Assembly: GCA_018304465.1 (NCBI GenBank)
Contig: JAGVWC010000010.1
Coordinates: 1 to 64,000 of the forward strand
Direction: 5' to 3'
From: Candidatus Iainarchaeum sp.
Lineage (GTDB): Archaea; Iainarchaeota; Iainarchaeia; Iainarchaeales; JAGVWC01
Length of the DNA stretch: 64,000 nt
Made by a program: the position numbers and the translations under genes. This document shows, piece after piece, positions 1-8,386 of the stretch; positions within the stretch are counted from its first letter, which is position 1, and each line of letters starts with the position of its first letter. The notes under the pieces are model-generated. The model searched no databases, was not told where the DNA came from, and was given only the letters and a program-made list of their open reading frames with translations.

Positions 1-1495
1 AGTAACAATATCCGTCTGGTCCGACAACAACTGACGGTTTAAAACAATCTTTTCGAATGCATGTTTTGAGGTCAGGTGGATTTGTCAGAGTTGTAGGGGG
101 TATAGCTCTGACAACCTCATTAGTAGCTCGTGATAATGAGCTGTTTTCTTGTTTTTCTGGTTTTATAGCCAATTCGAGCCATTCTGTAAAGCTCATTAGC
201 GAATTCTGGGGTAGATAGCATTTGGCAAGGTATGACTTGGCTTCCTCGAGGGGGGCGACACTTCCCATTTTCCGGTAACGAGCTTCGTAAAACGCGTCCG
301 TTTGGCTTAAAAACCCATTTAAATCAAGAATAGGTCTTTTTAATGAGTTAGTAATGAGGTTCCCAAGAGGTCTCCAATAAATATTTGATGATCCAAGCCG
401 TTCTTGGTTCAGAAAACCCGCGTCAGACAATGATTTCAAATAACCGTATGCGGTAATCGATGAAATTCCAACAATTTCAGCGGCCTTGTTTTTGTCCACG
501 GCTGTGTCGCGCCCGAATGGGATCCTTTCCAAAAGTTCGAGCGCGGCTCGTGAAACCTGTGACGCTGTTAAACGAATAGCCACATCCCAAACCGCGACTG
601 CCACAATAAAATCTTCAGGTTCCGCGAGAACGTGAATTCCACCAGCCGTCAAGCGACGCTTCTGGTTCATACGAGCCGCGGCCTTGATCAGCGAAAGGAA
701 AAGCGGCAACAGGCGACGGTTCCCCAAAACCGGAAACGAAATATAGTCCGCGAATGGAACCAAAACAACGCACGGCGGCGCGTTGAAAATCTTTTCATTC
801 ACAGAACACAAAAACTCTTTTTCGTCATCCGAAAGTTGTTTTAGTCCAAGGCCGACGGTCTGAATCTGAAAATTAAAAACGGCTTGGTCTTGTTCACGTG
901 ATTCGTTCGGATTCAATAGCAACAAGCGGTTTTTCAATTGGTCATCGCTGACAGCGGAAACGGAATTAAACCACAACAAGGTTTTTCCTTTGAGTTCGAG
1001 CTTTAGCAAATCCCGTTTTGGTCCGAGCGTGAAGTGAACCGGTTTTCTGTTCGAACCACTATCAGTGAGCAAACGAAGCATCGCGGCCTTATCTTCATCG
1101 CGTGGATCGAGCACGAGTTCGGGCGTGTGGACGATCATTTGTGAAAAGTTTTTTTCGGAATCACTTTGCGCATAATAGAAAGCCTTCGGCGAAAAGCTCG
1201 CTAATCGGAGTGTGTTCTTATTTGGAAAAAAATCGAACACGGTTCCGGCGACATGGCTTTTTCCTCTCGAGCTCGCACCGACCGTGTAAAGCGACAGCGG
1301 ATCGACCCCGTCTAATCCAAGTGAATGCCCGGAGAGAAAATGCGCTAACAAAATTTCTTGGTCGCCGACATGTATTTTTCCTGCGGCTTCAAGCAAAAAT
1401 GGAATCGGATTATTTTTGACAAGAAATCTTTCGATTTTTTTTTCGGGCGAAACAAGATCCTCAATCTCTTGACTAGATAAACCTTTTTTGGTCAA
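1..1495 (-). CDS. P-loop ATPase with C-terminal winged helix (element replication/primase-helicase-like), partial
   Basis: The reading frame stays open on the minus strand from about 1495 to the left edge, so the C-terminus is missing (about 498 residues visible). About 70 residues in lies a Walker A-like GASSRGKS followed by a hydrophobic strand and charged segments, as in AAA+/primase-helicase ATPases of archaeal and bacterial integrative elements. Near the end is a winged-helix segment (KNKAAEIVGISSITAYGYLK), then a Cys cluster (CIRKDC) that may bind zinc. The start is uncertain: a TTG at 1495 overlaps the stop of the upstream zinc-ribbon gene, or both are one frameshifted gene. The nearby integrase suggests a role in replicating a mobile element. 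Fold class is inferred from motifs only. Confidence 0.6.
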   Translation of the reverse strand, partial: MTKKGLSSQEIEDLVSPEKKIERFLVKNNPIPFLLEAAGKIHVGDQEILLAHFLSGHSLGLDGVDPLSLYTVGASSRGKSHVAGTVFDFFPNKNTLRLASFSPKAFYYAQSDSEKNFSQMIVHTPELVLDPRDEDKAAMLRLLTDSGSNRKPVHFTLGPKRDLLKLELKGKTLLWFNSVSAVSDDQLKNRLLLLNPNESREQDQAVFNFQIQTVGLGLKQLSDDEKEFLCSVNEKIFNAPPCVVLVPFADYISFPVLGNRRLLPLFLSLIKAAARMNQKRRLTAGGIHVLAEPEDFIVAVAVWDVAIRLTASQVSRAALELLERIPFGRDTAVDKNKAAEIVGISSITAYGYLKSLSDAGFLNQERLGSSNIYWRPLGNLITNSLKRPILDLNGFLSQTDAFYEARYRKMGSVAPLEEAKSYLAKCYLPQNSLMSFTEWLELAIKPEKQENSSLSRATNEVVRAIPPTTLTNPPDLKTCIRKDCFKPSVVVGPDGYCY

Positions 1496-1791
1496 CAGTT
1501 CACCTGCAGTTTTTTTTGGTTGGCGATTTTTTCCGGACCGCCCAAACCGGCAACATGGATAGTGTGGATAAGCGAAAATTTTGACATGTGGATCGCTGGG
1601 ATTTTGTCGATTATTTGTTGAACCGCCGCAGTTCCACCAAAAGAATCGACGCATCGAACACAAATGAAAAACGGTCGGTGGGCGGCTCCAAGAAAACGTA
1701 AACGCCGTTTTTCGGATAAAGAACAGAAATGACAAGCGGGTTTTACCAATGACTCCCGCACTTCATTTAAATTTTCAACGACTAAAATCAT
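1492..1791 (-). CDS. small zinc-ribbon protein, overlaps the ATPase gene
   Basis: This frame encodes 99 residues from ATG 1791; an in-frame ATG at 1800 is an alternative. It has two CxxC knuckles, CHFC and CVRC, about 24 residues apart, as in a zinc ribbon. Its stop overlaps the first possible start of the downstream ATPase (TTGA overlap), and an eight-A run lies just before the junction at 1509-1516. It could be a separate, translationally coupled zinc-finger protein or the N-terminal zinc domain of the ATPase cut off by a frameshift. Zinc domains at the N-terminus of primase-helicases make the second reading plausible. No function can be assigned from sequence alone. Confidence 0.5.
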   Translation of the reverse strand: MILVVENLNEVRESLVKPACHFCSLSEKRRLRFLGAAHRPFFICVRCVDSFGGTAAVQQIIDKIPAIHMSKFSLIHTIHVAGLGGPEKIANQKKLQVNC

Positions 1792-1800
1792 ATAGCACAA

Positions 1801-2005
1801 CTTCTTGGGTCCCCCGACCCGAAATTTTTAATCTTTCTTGCCCACCTCTGCAAGAACTGCTGAGATTAGTGGGAATTCTTTTATTCTTGTTTTTTCGTCC
1901 AGGCAAAGAATCGCTTTTGCCAAGACCCGGTACTGTTCCAAACTGCTCACCTGGTAGTACATAGGTTTTTAAAATATTTATACTATAACGGTGTTGGGGA
2001 GTAAA
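1801..2005. other. divergent intergenic region with hairpins and a TATA box
   Basis: This region separates the minus-strand ATPase/zinc-ribbon genes from the plus-strand helix-turn-helix gene. It holds a short inverted repeat (GGCAAA ... TTTGCC, about 1902-1921), an imperfect GTACT ... AGTAC pair further on, and an AT-rich TATA-like stretch at about 1968-1982 ahead of the plus-strand gene. In a replicating element this is where an origin or operator could lie, but I see no clear iterons. Confidence 0.35.
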
Positions 2006-2530
2006 ATGTACCAAAAAACACCGTTTCTGACATCAAAACAATTATATGCCGCGTTTGAAGCAGTATTGCTGGGTAGCAACACTGTTGAAGGACTAGCCAC
2101 CGCGTTAAACAAACCGAAGAGAACCGCCTTGAACAGATTGAACCAATTAATGAAATTTGGGTTAATCACAAGTTCTCGTCTAAAATACACAGACCCCAAT
2201 GCCGCAAATGGCCATATTCGTTGTTATTTGATCAGTCCTCAAAATCAAATTGTTTTTTGGCAAGAATACTTGAACTGGCTTAAAACAAAGGGGAAGATTA
2301 TTCGAGTATCCCCCGACAAACTCGTTGATGGAATGAGGGAACTTCAAGCAAAGAAAGTACAGGCGTTTGCATCCTTGTTAGAATATGTATCTGACCACCC
2401 CAAAGAAAAGCACGAAACTTTTACATGGTCCAGTTTCAAAAAGATCGGTGGTATTGATTTGCCGACTACTTTTGAAGAACATTTTGTTCAATGGAGTTTG
2501 GCTTTCGGAAAATATATTGAAAACGCGTAA
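2006..2530 (+). CDS. helix-turn-helix protein, probable element regulator
   Basis: 174 residues from ATG 2006; a GTG five codons upstream is possible but less likely. The N-terminal half reads as a winged helix (around TVEGLATALNKPKRTALNRL, then a turn and a wing of basic/aromatic residues). The C-terminal half is predicted helical with no motif I recognise. A TATA-like box sits about 30 bases upstream and a GGGGAG stretch just before the start. It lies between the element's replication-type genes and the integrase gene, which fits a copy-control or lysogeny-type regulator. The role is inferred. Confidence 0.6.
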   Translation: MYQKTPFLTSKQLYAAFEAVLLGSNTVEGLATALNKPKRTALNRLNQLMKFGLITSSRLKYTDPNAANGHIRCYLISPQNQIVFWQEYLNWLKTKGKIIRVSPDKLVDGMRELQAKKVQAFASLLEYVSDHPKEKHETFTWSSFKKIGGIDLPTTFEEHFVQWSLAFGKYIENA

Positions 2531-2540
2531 AATAGAAAAA

Positions 2541-2561
2541 CCCGCGCTTGTTAAGGCGCGG
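2541..2561 (+). terminator. GC-rich hairpin between convergent genes
   Basis: A perfect 6-bp inverted repeat, CCGCGC and GCGCGG, with an 8-base loop lies directly after the helix-turn-helix gene and before the 3' end of the convergent integrase gene. An A/T-rich stretch with a short T run follows. The position fits a bidirectional terminator or an RNA stabiliser. Confidence 0.5.
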
Positions 2562-2592
2562 TGTTATCACGGCTATGATTAAAAATTGTTTT

Positions 2593-3969
2593 TCATGGTC
2601 TTTTCACCTCCGCGTTAAGCAATAATTGCATTCCGCGCACGGTTTCTTCTAATTCAAGCATTCGCGCTTCGCTTCGAGTTTGTTCACTGATCAAAGCCGT
2701 TGGATCAAGGCTTAAATTACATTTCAAACAAAGCGAGGCGTTTGCCGGATAGCGCGAACCACATTTGAAACAAGTCTTTGGCGAATCCAATGCTTTGCCA
2801 TTCTTTGGATTGGTTAATCCAACCGTTTCAGCATAGGCTTCGTTTGAATCATCAAACAACATAGCCGAATAAACCTTGGCCATGCTGGATGATTCGTTTC
2901 CATGGGTTCGCTTCAAAGCAACCGCCATATTTTTCATGTTCTTCAAACACCAAGTAACATGGCTTCGCCGAAACATAGTCCAAAAAACCGGTTCACCATC
3001 GTATTGGTTGTAATAAAACCGATTGTTGGTTTTGTGTTTCTTCCATTTTCCCAATCCCGCCTTAACAGCGATCCGGTGTAATGTGTCGCTCAATGCTTTT
3101 TCGGTCATGGGTCTGAAACCGTTTTTTTGCACCAAGAAAACAAAATCGTTAGGGTCTTTTTTGGGAGATTCTTCAAACCAAACCGCCAAAAATCCGGCAA
3201 GTGTTGGTTCTAACAAAATTCCACGCCTTGGCGTTGTTTTGGATTCAATGAAATCAATGGACGCGCTTTTGTTTTCAGGGTTGAACAGCACGTCACGTCT
3301 TCGCAATCCCAAAACTTCGCCAGCGCGTGGCCCCATGCCATAACCCACGGCTACCAATGCTTTTTCTTGGGTGTTCCCCGCGTTTAATAATTTCAAAAAG
3401 CGTTCTTCGGTTATCAAAAAGTTTTCGATTCGGAGTTTTCGTTTTTTGTTTGCTTCAGGGCCGTATGGGTTGCCTGTTTTCATTTCGTCTTTGAGTTCCA
3501 AAAGCATGTTAGGGTATTCTTTTGGATTACACCACTTAATCAGAATCCGAAGGTCTTTGATTCGTCCTTTCCATGTTTGAAGGTTTGGTTCTCGGCCTTC
3601 TTTGCGTTCTTTTTGTTCAAAGTGCTTGATGATTTGCCGGATTTTGTCGGTTCCCAAGGGTGTTAATGGTTGGTCACCCAGTGCTTCGGCGAATTGTCTT
3701 AATGCCCTGGCTAAAAAGTATTTTCGACAAAGCCCGGGGGCTTTTCGTTCATGGGTGTAGTTGGTTAGAAAGTCATTGATTGTTTCTTGGTTTGGTTTGG
3801 ATAATTGGTTTATCTTGGTTGTTTCGCTTTCATATCTTCCTTGTATATAGTGTGGATCGAATTCCCCTGTCATAATACCCCTCTCTTTTTCGAAATTTAA
3901 AAGGAGTGAGGCGTGGACTACAACCAACAACCCAAGAGCATCTGCGGGGCTATTCTTTTTTTCAGACAT
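2593..3969 (-). CDS. tyrosine recombinase/integrase with C-terminal zinc ribbon
   Basis: 458 residues from ATG 3969 (MSEKKNSPAD); a longer in-frame start at 4077 would overlap the divergent promoter. The N-terminal half is a SAM-like core-binding domain. The catalytic half shows the first Arg in GYGMGPRAGEV, a Lys in ESKTTPR, an Arg-Ser-His box (MFRRSHVTW) and the Tyr nucleophile in SSSMAKVYSAM. The first His of the usual HxxR box is not obvious. The C-terminus carries a four-Cys zinc ribbon (CFKCG ... CLKC), common in archaeal integrases. It should catalyse site-specific integration and excision of the surrounding element. Divergent from an excisionase-like gene across 47 bases. Confidence 0.9.
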   Translation of the reverse strand: MSEKKNSPADALGLLVVVHASLLLNFEKERGIMTGEFDPHYIQGRYESETTKINQLSKPNQETINDFLTNYTHERKAPGLCRKYFLARALRQFAEALGDQPLTPLGTDKIRQIIKHFEQKERKEGREPNLQTWKGRIKDLRILIKWCNPKEYPNMLLELKDEMKTGNPYGPEANKKRKLRIENFLITEERFLKLLNAGNTQEKALVAVGYGMGPRAGEVLGLRRRDVLFNPENKSASIDFIESKTTPRRGILLEPTLAGFLAVWFEESPKKDPNDFVFLVQKNGFRPMTEKALSDTLHRIAVKAGLGKWKKHKTNNRFYYNQYDGEPVFWTMFRRSHVTWCLKNMKNMAVALKRTHGNESSSMAKVYSAMLFDDSNEAYAETVGLTNPKNGKALDSPKTCFKCGSRYPANASLCLKCNLSLDPTALISEQTRSEARMLELEETVRGMQLLLNAEVKRP

Positions 3970-4016
3970 ATTTAATAACTCTCGTCTACTTATTTTGAAA
4001 AAAAGGACGGATTCGA

Positions 4017-4610
4017 ATGCCTCGCCCGAGAAAACCAATTGCAAAACCGTTGCCAAAAATTGCAAAACCGCTGCCAACGATCGACCCCACCCATATATTC
4101 GTAACCACTTCTGTGGCCGCCCGAAAACTAAAAGACTATGGCGTCAAAATCACGGAAGGACAATTGGGAAAATGGATCGACAACGGATTATACACCGGCG
4201 CCCGAATAGTTCATCATCCGCGCAAAGCACGGATCATCGAAGAAAACGTAGTCGATCAGATGATCGCAAACGCAGCCGCCGGACAAAAACTGTACGCCGG
4301 CCTCAAGGCACCCAAAAAAGGCTTTGGGGCCCCGTCAGTTGATCAACGCAAAGAAATTTCCCGACGAATCGCCGCAAACAAAAGAAAAAGTGCAGCGGAC
4401 TGGAGGCAATTCGGAGGCAACATCGAAAAGAATCTGGACACAATCGCTCCGCTGCGAAGAGAACTCTTTTTGCGCGACGACGTGGATTACCAAAAACTGC
4501 TTGTGCTTGACCGGAAAATCAAAGAAGGATTAAAGCTTCCGCCCAAAGAATTCAACCAAAAAATCGTTCTGGTCATTCGACGCGTGCTAGCGAAAAAAAC
4601 CAAGCCGTAA
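4017..4610 (+). CDS. putative excisionase-like DNA-binding protein
   Basis: 197 residues, starting with a Pro/Lys/Arg-rich tail. Residues 28-75 resemble a MerR/Xis-type winged helix (VAARKLKDYG, GQLGKWIDNGLY, then a basic stretch and IIEENVVDQMI). The rest is basic and helical. It is transcribed divergently from the integrase from a shared 47-base promoter region that contains TTTAATAAC, and AAAGGA lies upstream of the ATG. Integrase next to a small MerR-like protein is the usual layout for directionality control, so an Xis-like role is a reasonable inference but unproven. Confidence 0.5.
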   Translation: MPRPRKPIAKPLPKIAKPLPTIDPTHIFVTTSVAARKLKDYGVKITEGQLGKWIDNGLYTGARIVHHPRKARIIEENVVDQMIANAAAGQKLYAGLKAPKKGFGAPSVDQRKEISRRIAANKRKSAADWRQFGGNIEKNLDTIAPLRRELFLRDDVDYQKLLVLDRKIKEGLKLPPKEFNQKIVLVIRRVLAKKTKP

Positions 4611-4660
4611 ACAACTCATTTTTTCACTTCCCTTCAAAAATAAAAAATTATAAAAGTGAA

Positions 4661-5089
4661 TGAACCCAGGTATTCGAACAACATCTCAAATCAAAAAGGG
4701 CGTTAAAACCATTTGTATCCAATAACGGCCAACTCATCGGAGTCGCCAGCGGAAAAGAGCTCATTGGTCTTTGCATGTATGTTCCGGTTCGGACCGACTG
4801 GAATTTCATTTCGTTTATCTGGACACATCAGCGATCTCCGCACGCCAAAGAATTCAAAAAAAACTTTGGGTTGACCCCCGCCCAACAAATCTTTGAAGAA
4901 TTCTCCAAAAATGGAATGCGGTTCTTTTCCCACAACGAAACCACTCCCGCCGGAAACCGGTTTTTGGACTGGTTTAGGCGCGGAAACTTCGTGCGAAAAA
5001 CAGGCGAAAATATATTCGAATTCAATCCCGAAACGGAACATCCAAAAACAAATCCACGGTCCGCCATGCGACGAATCGTTCACCGGTAA
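4661..5089 (+). CDS. hypothetical protein, start unclear or frameshifted
   Basis: The clearest coding stretch is 4775-5089 (104 residues from ATG), but coding-like sequence continues upstream in the same frame (PFVSNNGQLIGVASGKELIG) without a usual start codon. An ATG at 4661 opens a neighbouring frame (MNPGIRTTSQIKKGVK). Moving by one base in the AAAA run at 4705-4708 would join the two into one protein of about 142 residues. Either a real or sequencing frameshift, or a non-standard start. The protein is aromatic-rich with no motif I recognise. It sits in a same-strand row of orphan genes downstream of the excisionase-like gene. Confidence 0.4.
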
Positions 5090-5142
5090 ACGGAAAAGCC
5101 GTCAGGGAAACAAATATATTGATCAAGTTCTTTTTGTATGAA

Positions 5143-6048
5143 ATGCCCAAAACACCCAAAGTTCAATTGGCATACCAAAAATACCGGCGGTTCCCCGGCC
5201 GCAAAATTTCTTTTAAAAAATTTTCCAGAATTGTGAACGCAGCTCCAAACGAATCAGTTTCCCATCTGGCCCAGCGGATTTCGTCACATATCCCGACTGT
5301 TCGACGAATCCTGATTCTTTCCGGACGAACACAAGAACAAATATCGGACGCAGGACGAAACGCGCACCAGCTTGCCAATCGCATTGATACCTACATGGAT
5401 CCCGCTACGATGCAATGGGTTGAGAACCAACTGAGTGCAAACCAGTTGACCATCACGAAAATTTCGTCCAGATCAGGAATATCCAAAAAGGCTTTACGAG
5501 GAATTAACAGCCGGAAAAAACTCCGACCCCATTCCCGAAGCAGTGGAAGCAGAATCCAGTGGAAAGAAAGACGAGAACCGGTGTGGGTTAGAATCAAAGG
5601 ACTGCTCAAGGCAAGAACCGTGGACGGAGATCTTAAATACACCGAAAAAGAAGTCAAAGATTTGCTCAGGAAAACTGGCGTCAGAGCAGGCCACGATCTG
5701 ATCGTCAAGATCGCCCAGCAAGTACGTTCCGAGGAAGAGCGAGCGTCAATGCAAGGACGGCAAATTCCCGCGACCGCCCGGCGTGAAACATTCCTGCGCA
5801 GAGCCCTTCGATCCACCTTCGAACCCACTCAAAGAATCATTCGGCGTGCGATCGACCGCGAGGCAGCGCACGGAAGAAAACCGTCTAAAGCAGGAATCCA
5901 ACTTGCCCTCACCCGCTTCAGTTCCAACCAACCCGGACAAAAGCGCAGATTCTTGGAAGGAGAAACCAACAAAAGAAAGATCATTCAAAGATATGCAAGA
6001 AAACTCCGCCCCCAAAAATTCAACTGGGAAGCCATGGCGACGAAATGA
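5143..6048 (+). CDS. hypothetical basic protein with HTH-like segment
   Basis: 301 residues from ATG 5143 (MPKTPKVQ); an upstream in-frame TTG adds eight residues. It is strongly basic along its length. A stretch near residue 110 (TITKISSRSGISKKALRGIN) has the shape of a helix-turn-helix and is followed by a basic linker; the remainder is predicted helical. I do not recognise the family. Its stop overlaps the start of the next small gene (ATGA), implying translational coupling. It belongs to the orphan plus-strand module beside the integrase, so nucleic-acid binding within the element is a plausible role. Confidence 0.55.
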   Translation: MPKTPKVQLAYQKYRRFPGRKISFKKFSRIVNAAPNESVSHLAQRISSHIPTVRRILILSGRTQEQISDAGRNAHQLANRIDTYMDPATMQWVENQLSANQLTITKISSRSGISKKALRGINSRKKLRPHSRSSGSRIQWKERREPVWVRIKGLLKARTVDGDLKYTEKEVKDLLRKTGVRAGHDLIVKIAQQVRSEEERASMQGRQIPATARRETFLRRALRSTFEPTQRIIRRAIDREAAHGRKPSKAGIQLALTRFSSNQPGQKRRFLEGETNKRKIIQRYARKLRPQKFNWEAMATK

Positions 6049-6218
6049 AAATGCCTGTTTGGTTCATCCGCGAAACAATTTCGGAAGAATATCTTCGGCA
6101 GGGGTATCATCCAACCCGAATAACGGAGTTAACAGGACTACCCGAACCGGAATTATACCGACTGCGGGAAAACGTCAGACAGCAAACCAAACGAGGTAAA
6201 AAACCCGCCGCGGTTTAA
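6045..6218 (+). CDS. 57-residue HTH-like small protein
   Basis: A short frame opens at ATG 6045, overlapping the stop of the preceding gene by four bases (ATGA), and ends at TAA 6216-6218. The middle (RITELTGLPEPELYRLRENV) reads like a minimal helix-turn-helix and the tail is basic (QQTKRGKKPAAV). The tight overlap is the main evidence that it is a real gene. It closes the element's plus-strand gene row. Confidence 0.5.
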   Translation: MKMPVWFIRETISEEYLRQGYHPTRITELTGLPEPELYRLRENVRQQTKRGKKPAAV

Positions 6219-6288
6219 ACAAGAACGGTATCGCCAAGGATTAACGGTACAAACAAATCATTTTCATCTTTTTTGTTGTTTTTGAATT

Positions 6289-6444
6289 TCAGGGAAACAA
6301 ACGCATTTTTAATAAAACCAGAAAAATGATGCCCAAGACTTCGATCAACGGCAGCCATCCCAAATGCTTGTTGTACGCGTCGACTTTGCTGATGACCCAG
6401 GCGCCGCGTTGCAAGACGCGATGCGATTTTTTCTTTCGAGCCAT
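6289..6444 (-). CDS. 51-residue single-span membrane protein
   Basis: The frame from ATG 6444 begins with a very basic head (MARKKKSHRVLQR), then an amphipathic stretch, then one hydrophobic span (LPLIEVLGIIFLVLLKM), and ends in FP at a TGA. Basic-head plus one helix predicts a membrane protein with its N-terminus inside. It lies just downstream of the YjjX-type gene on the same strand. Longer overlapping frames here look non-coding by composition. Confidence 0.45.
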   Translation of the reverse strand: MARKKKSHRVLQRGAWVISKVDAYNKHLGWLPLIEVLGIIFLVLLKMRLFP

Positions 6445-6555
6445 ATTTTTTCAACACTTGGGAGTTGACCATACTTACGCGATTGAGAAATAAAAGCACT
6501 TCGGTTGCAAAACCGAACCAATTGATGCAAAAAAGTTGTCCTGGTTTGTGCGGAT

Positions 6556-7092
6556 TCACGCATATAATTCCGCGTTTTCAAGGTGAATGAGCGCCATGCG
6601 AATCGCCTGCTGGGTATAATCTTTTCGGGTCACGCGATTACGCGTCAAAATTCCGATGATTCCTTCTTCTTTTCCCAAAGAATCGCTTTTCGTCAACCCC
6701 GCGTCTTTGACGGCTTTGGCCAATTCCATTTTTTGATGCAACACGCGGTCCATCACTTTAATGGGAACTTCGAACGCAGATGAACACCCGATATGAGCTT
6801 CTTTTCCGTCAAAAATCACGCACACGGTCACTTCCAAAAAACCCGTTTTGGTGTAAGGCACTGCCATCAAACCCGATTCGATTCCAAAACTCAAATCACA
6901 ATCCGAAAAAGCGTTTTTGGCACGCGCAATCGCGCCTTTGAGGATTTCTTCCAAAGACAACGGCTGTTCCGATACATCGGATGACACCGGGCGAAGCTCA
7001 AAAGACGCGTCCGCCAACAAGGGGTATTCGGGAATCAAATCCGTGACCGCCAATAACTTCACGGGGTTTTTCGACGCAACAACGATTTTCAT
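6556..7092 (-). CDS. yjjX: inosine/xanthosine triphosphatase (YjjX family)
   Basis: 178 residues from ATG 7092. It opens with the family signature MKIVVASKNPVKLLAV. Further on come the acidic SFGIESGLMAVPY segment, SLEEILKGAIARAK and the basic end ILTRNRVTRKDYTQQAI typical of YjjX NTPases. The family hydrolyses ITP/XTP in the cytoplasm and so keeps non-canonical purines out of nucleic acids. Length matches the family (about 170-180). An upstream in-frame start at 7146 would add hydrophobic residues not found in the family and is less likely. Confidence 0.88.
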   Translation of the reverse strand: MKIVVASKNPVKLLAVTDLIPEYPLLADASFELRPVSSDVSEQPLSLEEILKGAIARAKNAFSDCDLSFGIESGLMAVPYTKTGFLEVTVCVIFDGKEAHIGCSSAFEVPIKVMDRVLHQKMELAKAVKDAGLTKSDSLGKEEGIIGILTRNRVTRKDYTQQAIRMALIHLENAELYA

Positions 7093-7503
7093 GCTATTAC
7101 TCGGAAAGAAAAAGACTAAAAAACCGTTTGAACCAAAAAAACCCAAAGAATATATACTGTTGAAAAAGAATGATTAAACCATACGGAGCACCATGACCCG
7201 CATCAAAGGAATCCGATATACCCCAAACGACGTTTCCCGCGTCCAACGGCGGCGAAAACTACTTGTCGGAGCCACCGCAACAACGAAATGTATTACGGAA
7301 AAATCCATTGGAAAAAAGAAAACTTTCTCGGATATCCCGGAGCCGCGCGATCAACAGGTTTCGCAAACCCTTGACCCACGAAGGTTTTTCCGATTCGCGG
7401 TTCAAACCCAGATGCGGTCGCAGCAACAATTCTTTTCAATACTCCAAGGACAGCATAGCCGAAAAGAAACACGGCGGTTCGAATTAAAAAGGTTTTTGAA
7501 GGG
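7093..7503. other. mostly non-coding or decayed region
   Basis: Between the YjjX-type gene and the ZIP transporter no frame looks convincingly coding. A plus-strand frame from ATG 7193 (MTRIKGIRYTPNDV) and a second frame ending at 7487 (ending in AEKKHGGSN) each show partly protein-like, basic composition. They may be two pieces of one small gene broken by a frameshift. I cannot name a family. Confidence 0.3.
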
Positions 7504-8259
7504 TCACTCGAGAAACGTCAGGAAAAACATGACCAGAACTCCTAACGCCATGAGCAAGGTATGCGCAAAAATCGCGGAGGGCTTGGTTTCTTTTTTGGTT
7601 TCCGGAATCAAATCCGCCGCCGCGATGTAAAGCATTCCGCCGGCCGCGATCGGCAGCAAAAAAGTCTGAACCATCCCCATTTTTTCAAATAAAAAAAACG
7701 TGATAAGCGCTCCGAGCACGGCACTCAACGCCGTAACAAAATTGAACAACAAGGCTTTTTTTTTGGAAAACCCAGAATACAACAAAATTCCAAAATCCCC
7801 GATTTCCTGGGGAATCTCATGAAAAATAACCGCCAAGGTGGTCGCGACTCCCGCCGGAAACGAAACCAAATACGCCCCCGCGATAATCATTCCATCAAGC
7901 AAGTTATGAATGCCGTCCCCCAAGAGATTCATAAACCCCAACGAATGCTGGTGCATTTCTTCTCCCACCGGGGTTCCCGAATGATGGTGCCAGTGCATGG
8001 TTTTTTCGATCAACAGAAAAATGAAAAAACCCACGCAGAAAAAAATCCCAAACGACCGCAACGATTCAGTGGATCCTTCAATGGCTTCCGGAATCAAGTG
8101 CAAAAAAACATCGCCCAACAAGGTGCCCGCGGCAAAGCTCACGAAAAAAAGCAGATATTTCTGCAAAATCGGAGATCTCCAAAACAACAACACGATTCCG
8201 ATGACCGAAACCAAACTGACCGTGAAAACGCTTCCCAAAATCCACAACAACGGATCCAT
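7504..8259 (-). CDS. ZIP family divalent metal transporter
   Basis: 251 residues from MDPLLW (ATG 8259); a longer start at 8298 adds a Cys-rich head. It has about eight hydrophobic spans. The metal-site motifs of ZIP transporters are clear: HNxxDG at residues 118-123 and HEIPQE at 147-152, with a His-rich loop (HWHHH ... HQH) at 89-105. The family moves Zn2+, Fe2+, Mn2+ or Ni2+ into the cytoplasm. It is divergent from a NikR-like regulator, with a perfect palindrome between the two, which predicts metal-dependent control. Confidence 0.92.
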   Translation of the reverse strand: MDPLLWILGSVFTVSLVSVIGIVLLFWRSPILQKYLLFFVSFAAGTLLGDVFLHLIPEAIEGSTESLRSFGIFFCVGFFIFLLIEKTMHWHHHSGTPVGEEMHQHSLGFMNLLGDGIHNLLDGMIIAGAYLVSFPAGVATTLAVIFHEIPQEIGDFGILLYSGFSKKKALLFNFVTALSAVLGALITFFLFEKMGMVQTFLLPIAAGGMLYIAAADLIPETKKETKPSAIFAHTLLMALGVLVMFFLTFLE

Positions 8260-8327
8260 ACAACAACCGCCCACACACGATTTTTTTCGGCCATTCAAAG
8301 CCCGAAACTACTAATAACTATTTCTAA

Positions 8328-8349
8328 AATGTTATTATCAAATAACATT
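8328..8349. promoter_or_regulatory. palindromic operator between ZIP and NikR-like genes
   Basis: A perfect inverted repeat of two 9-base arms, AATGTTATT (8328-8336) and AATAACATT (8341-8349), with a 4-base spacer sits in the divergent promoter region. It lies 38 bases before the regulator's start. The placement suggests that the NikR-like protein binds here and controls both directions. Confidence 0.7.
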
Positions 8350-8386
8350 AAAAACGGGTTTGTTAATAAGTATGAAGGAAGAAGTT

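Noticed and set aside
6345-6581. Minus-strand frame overlapping the small membrane protein
   Set aside because: The 51-residue frame with a basic head and one hydrophobic span is the better candidate in this spot.
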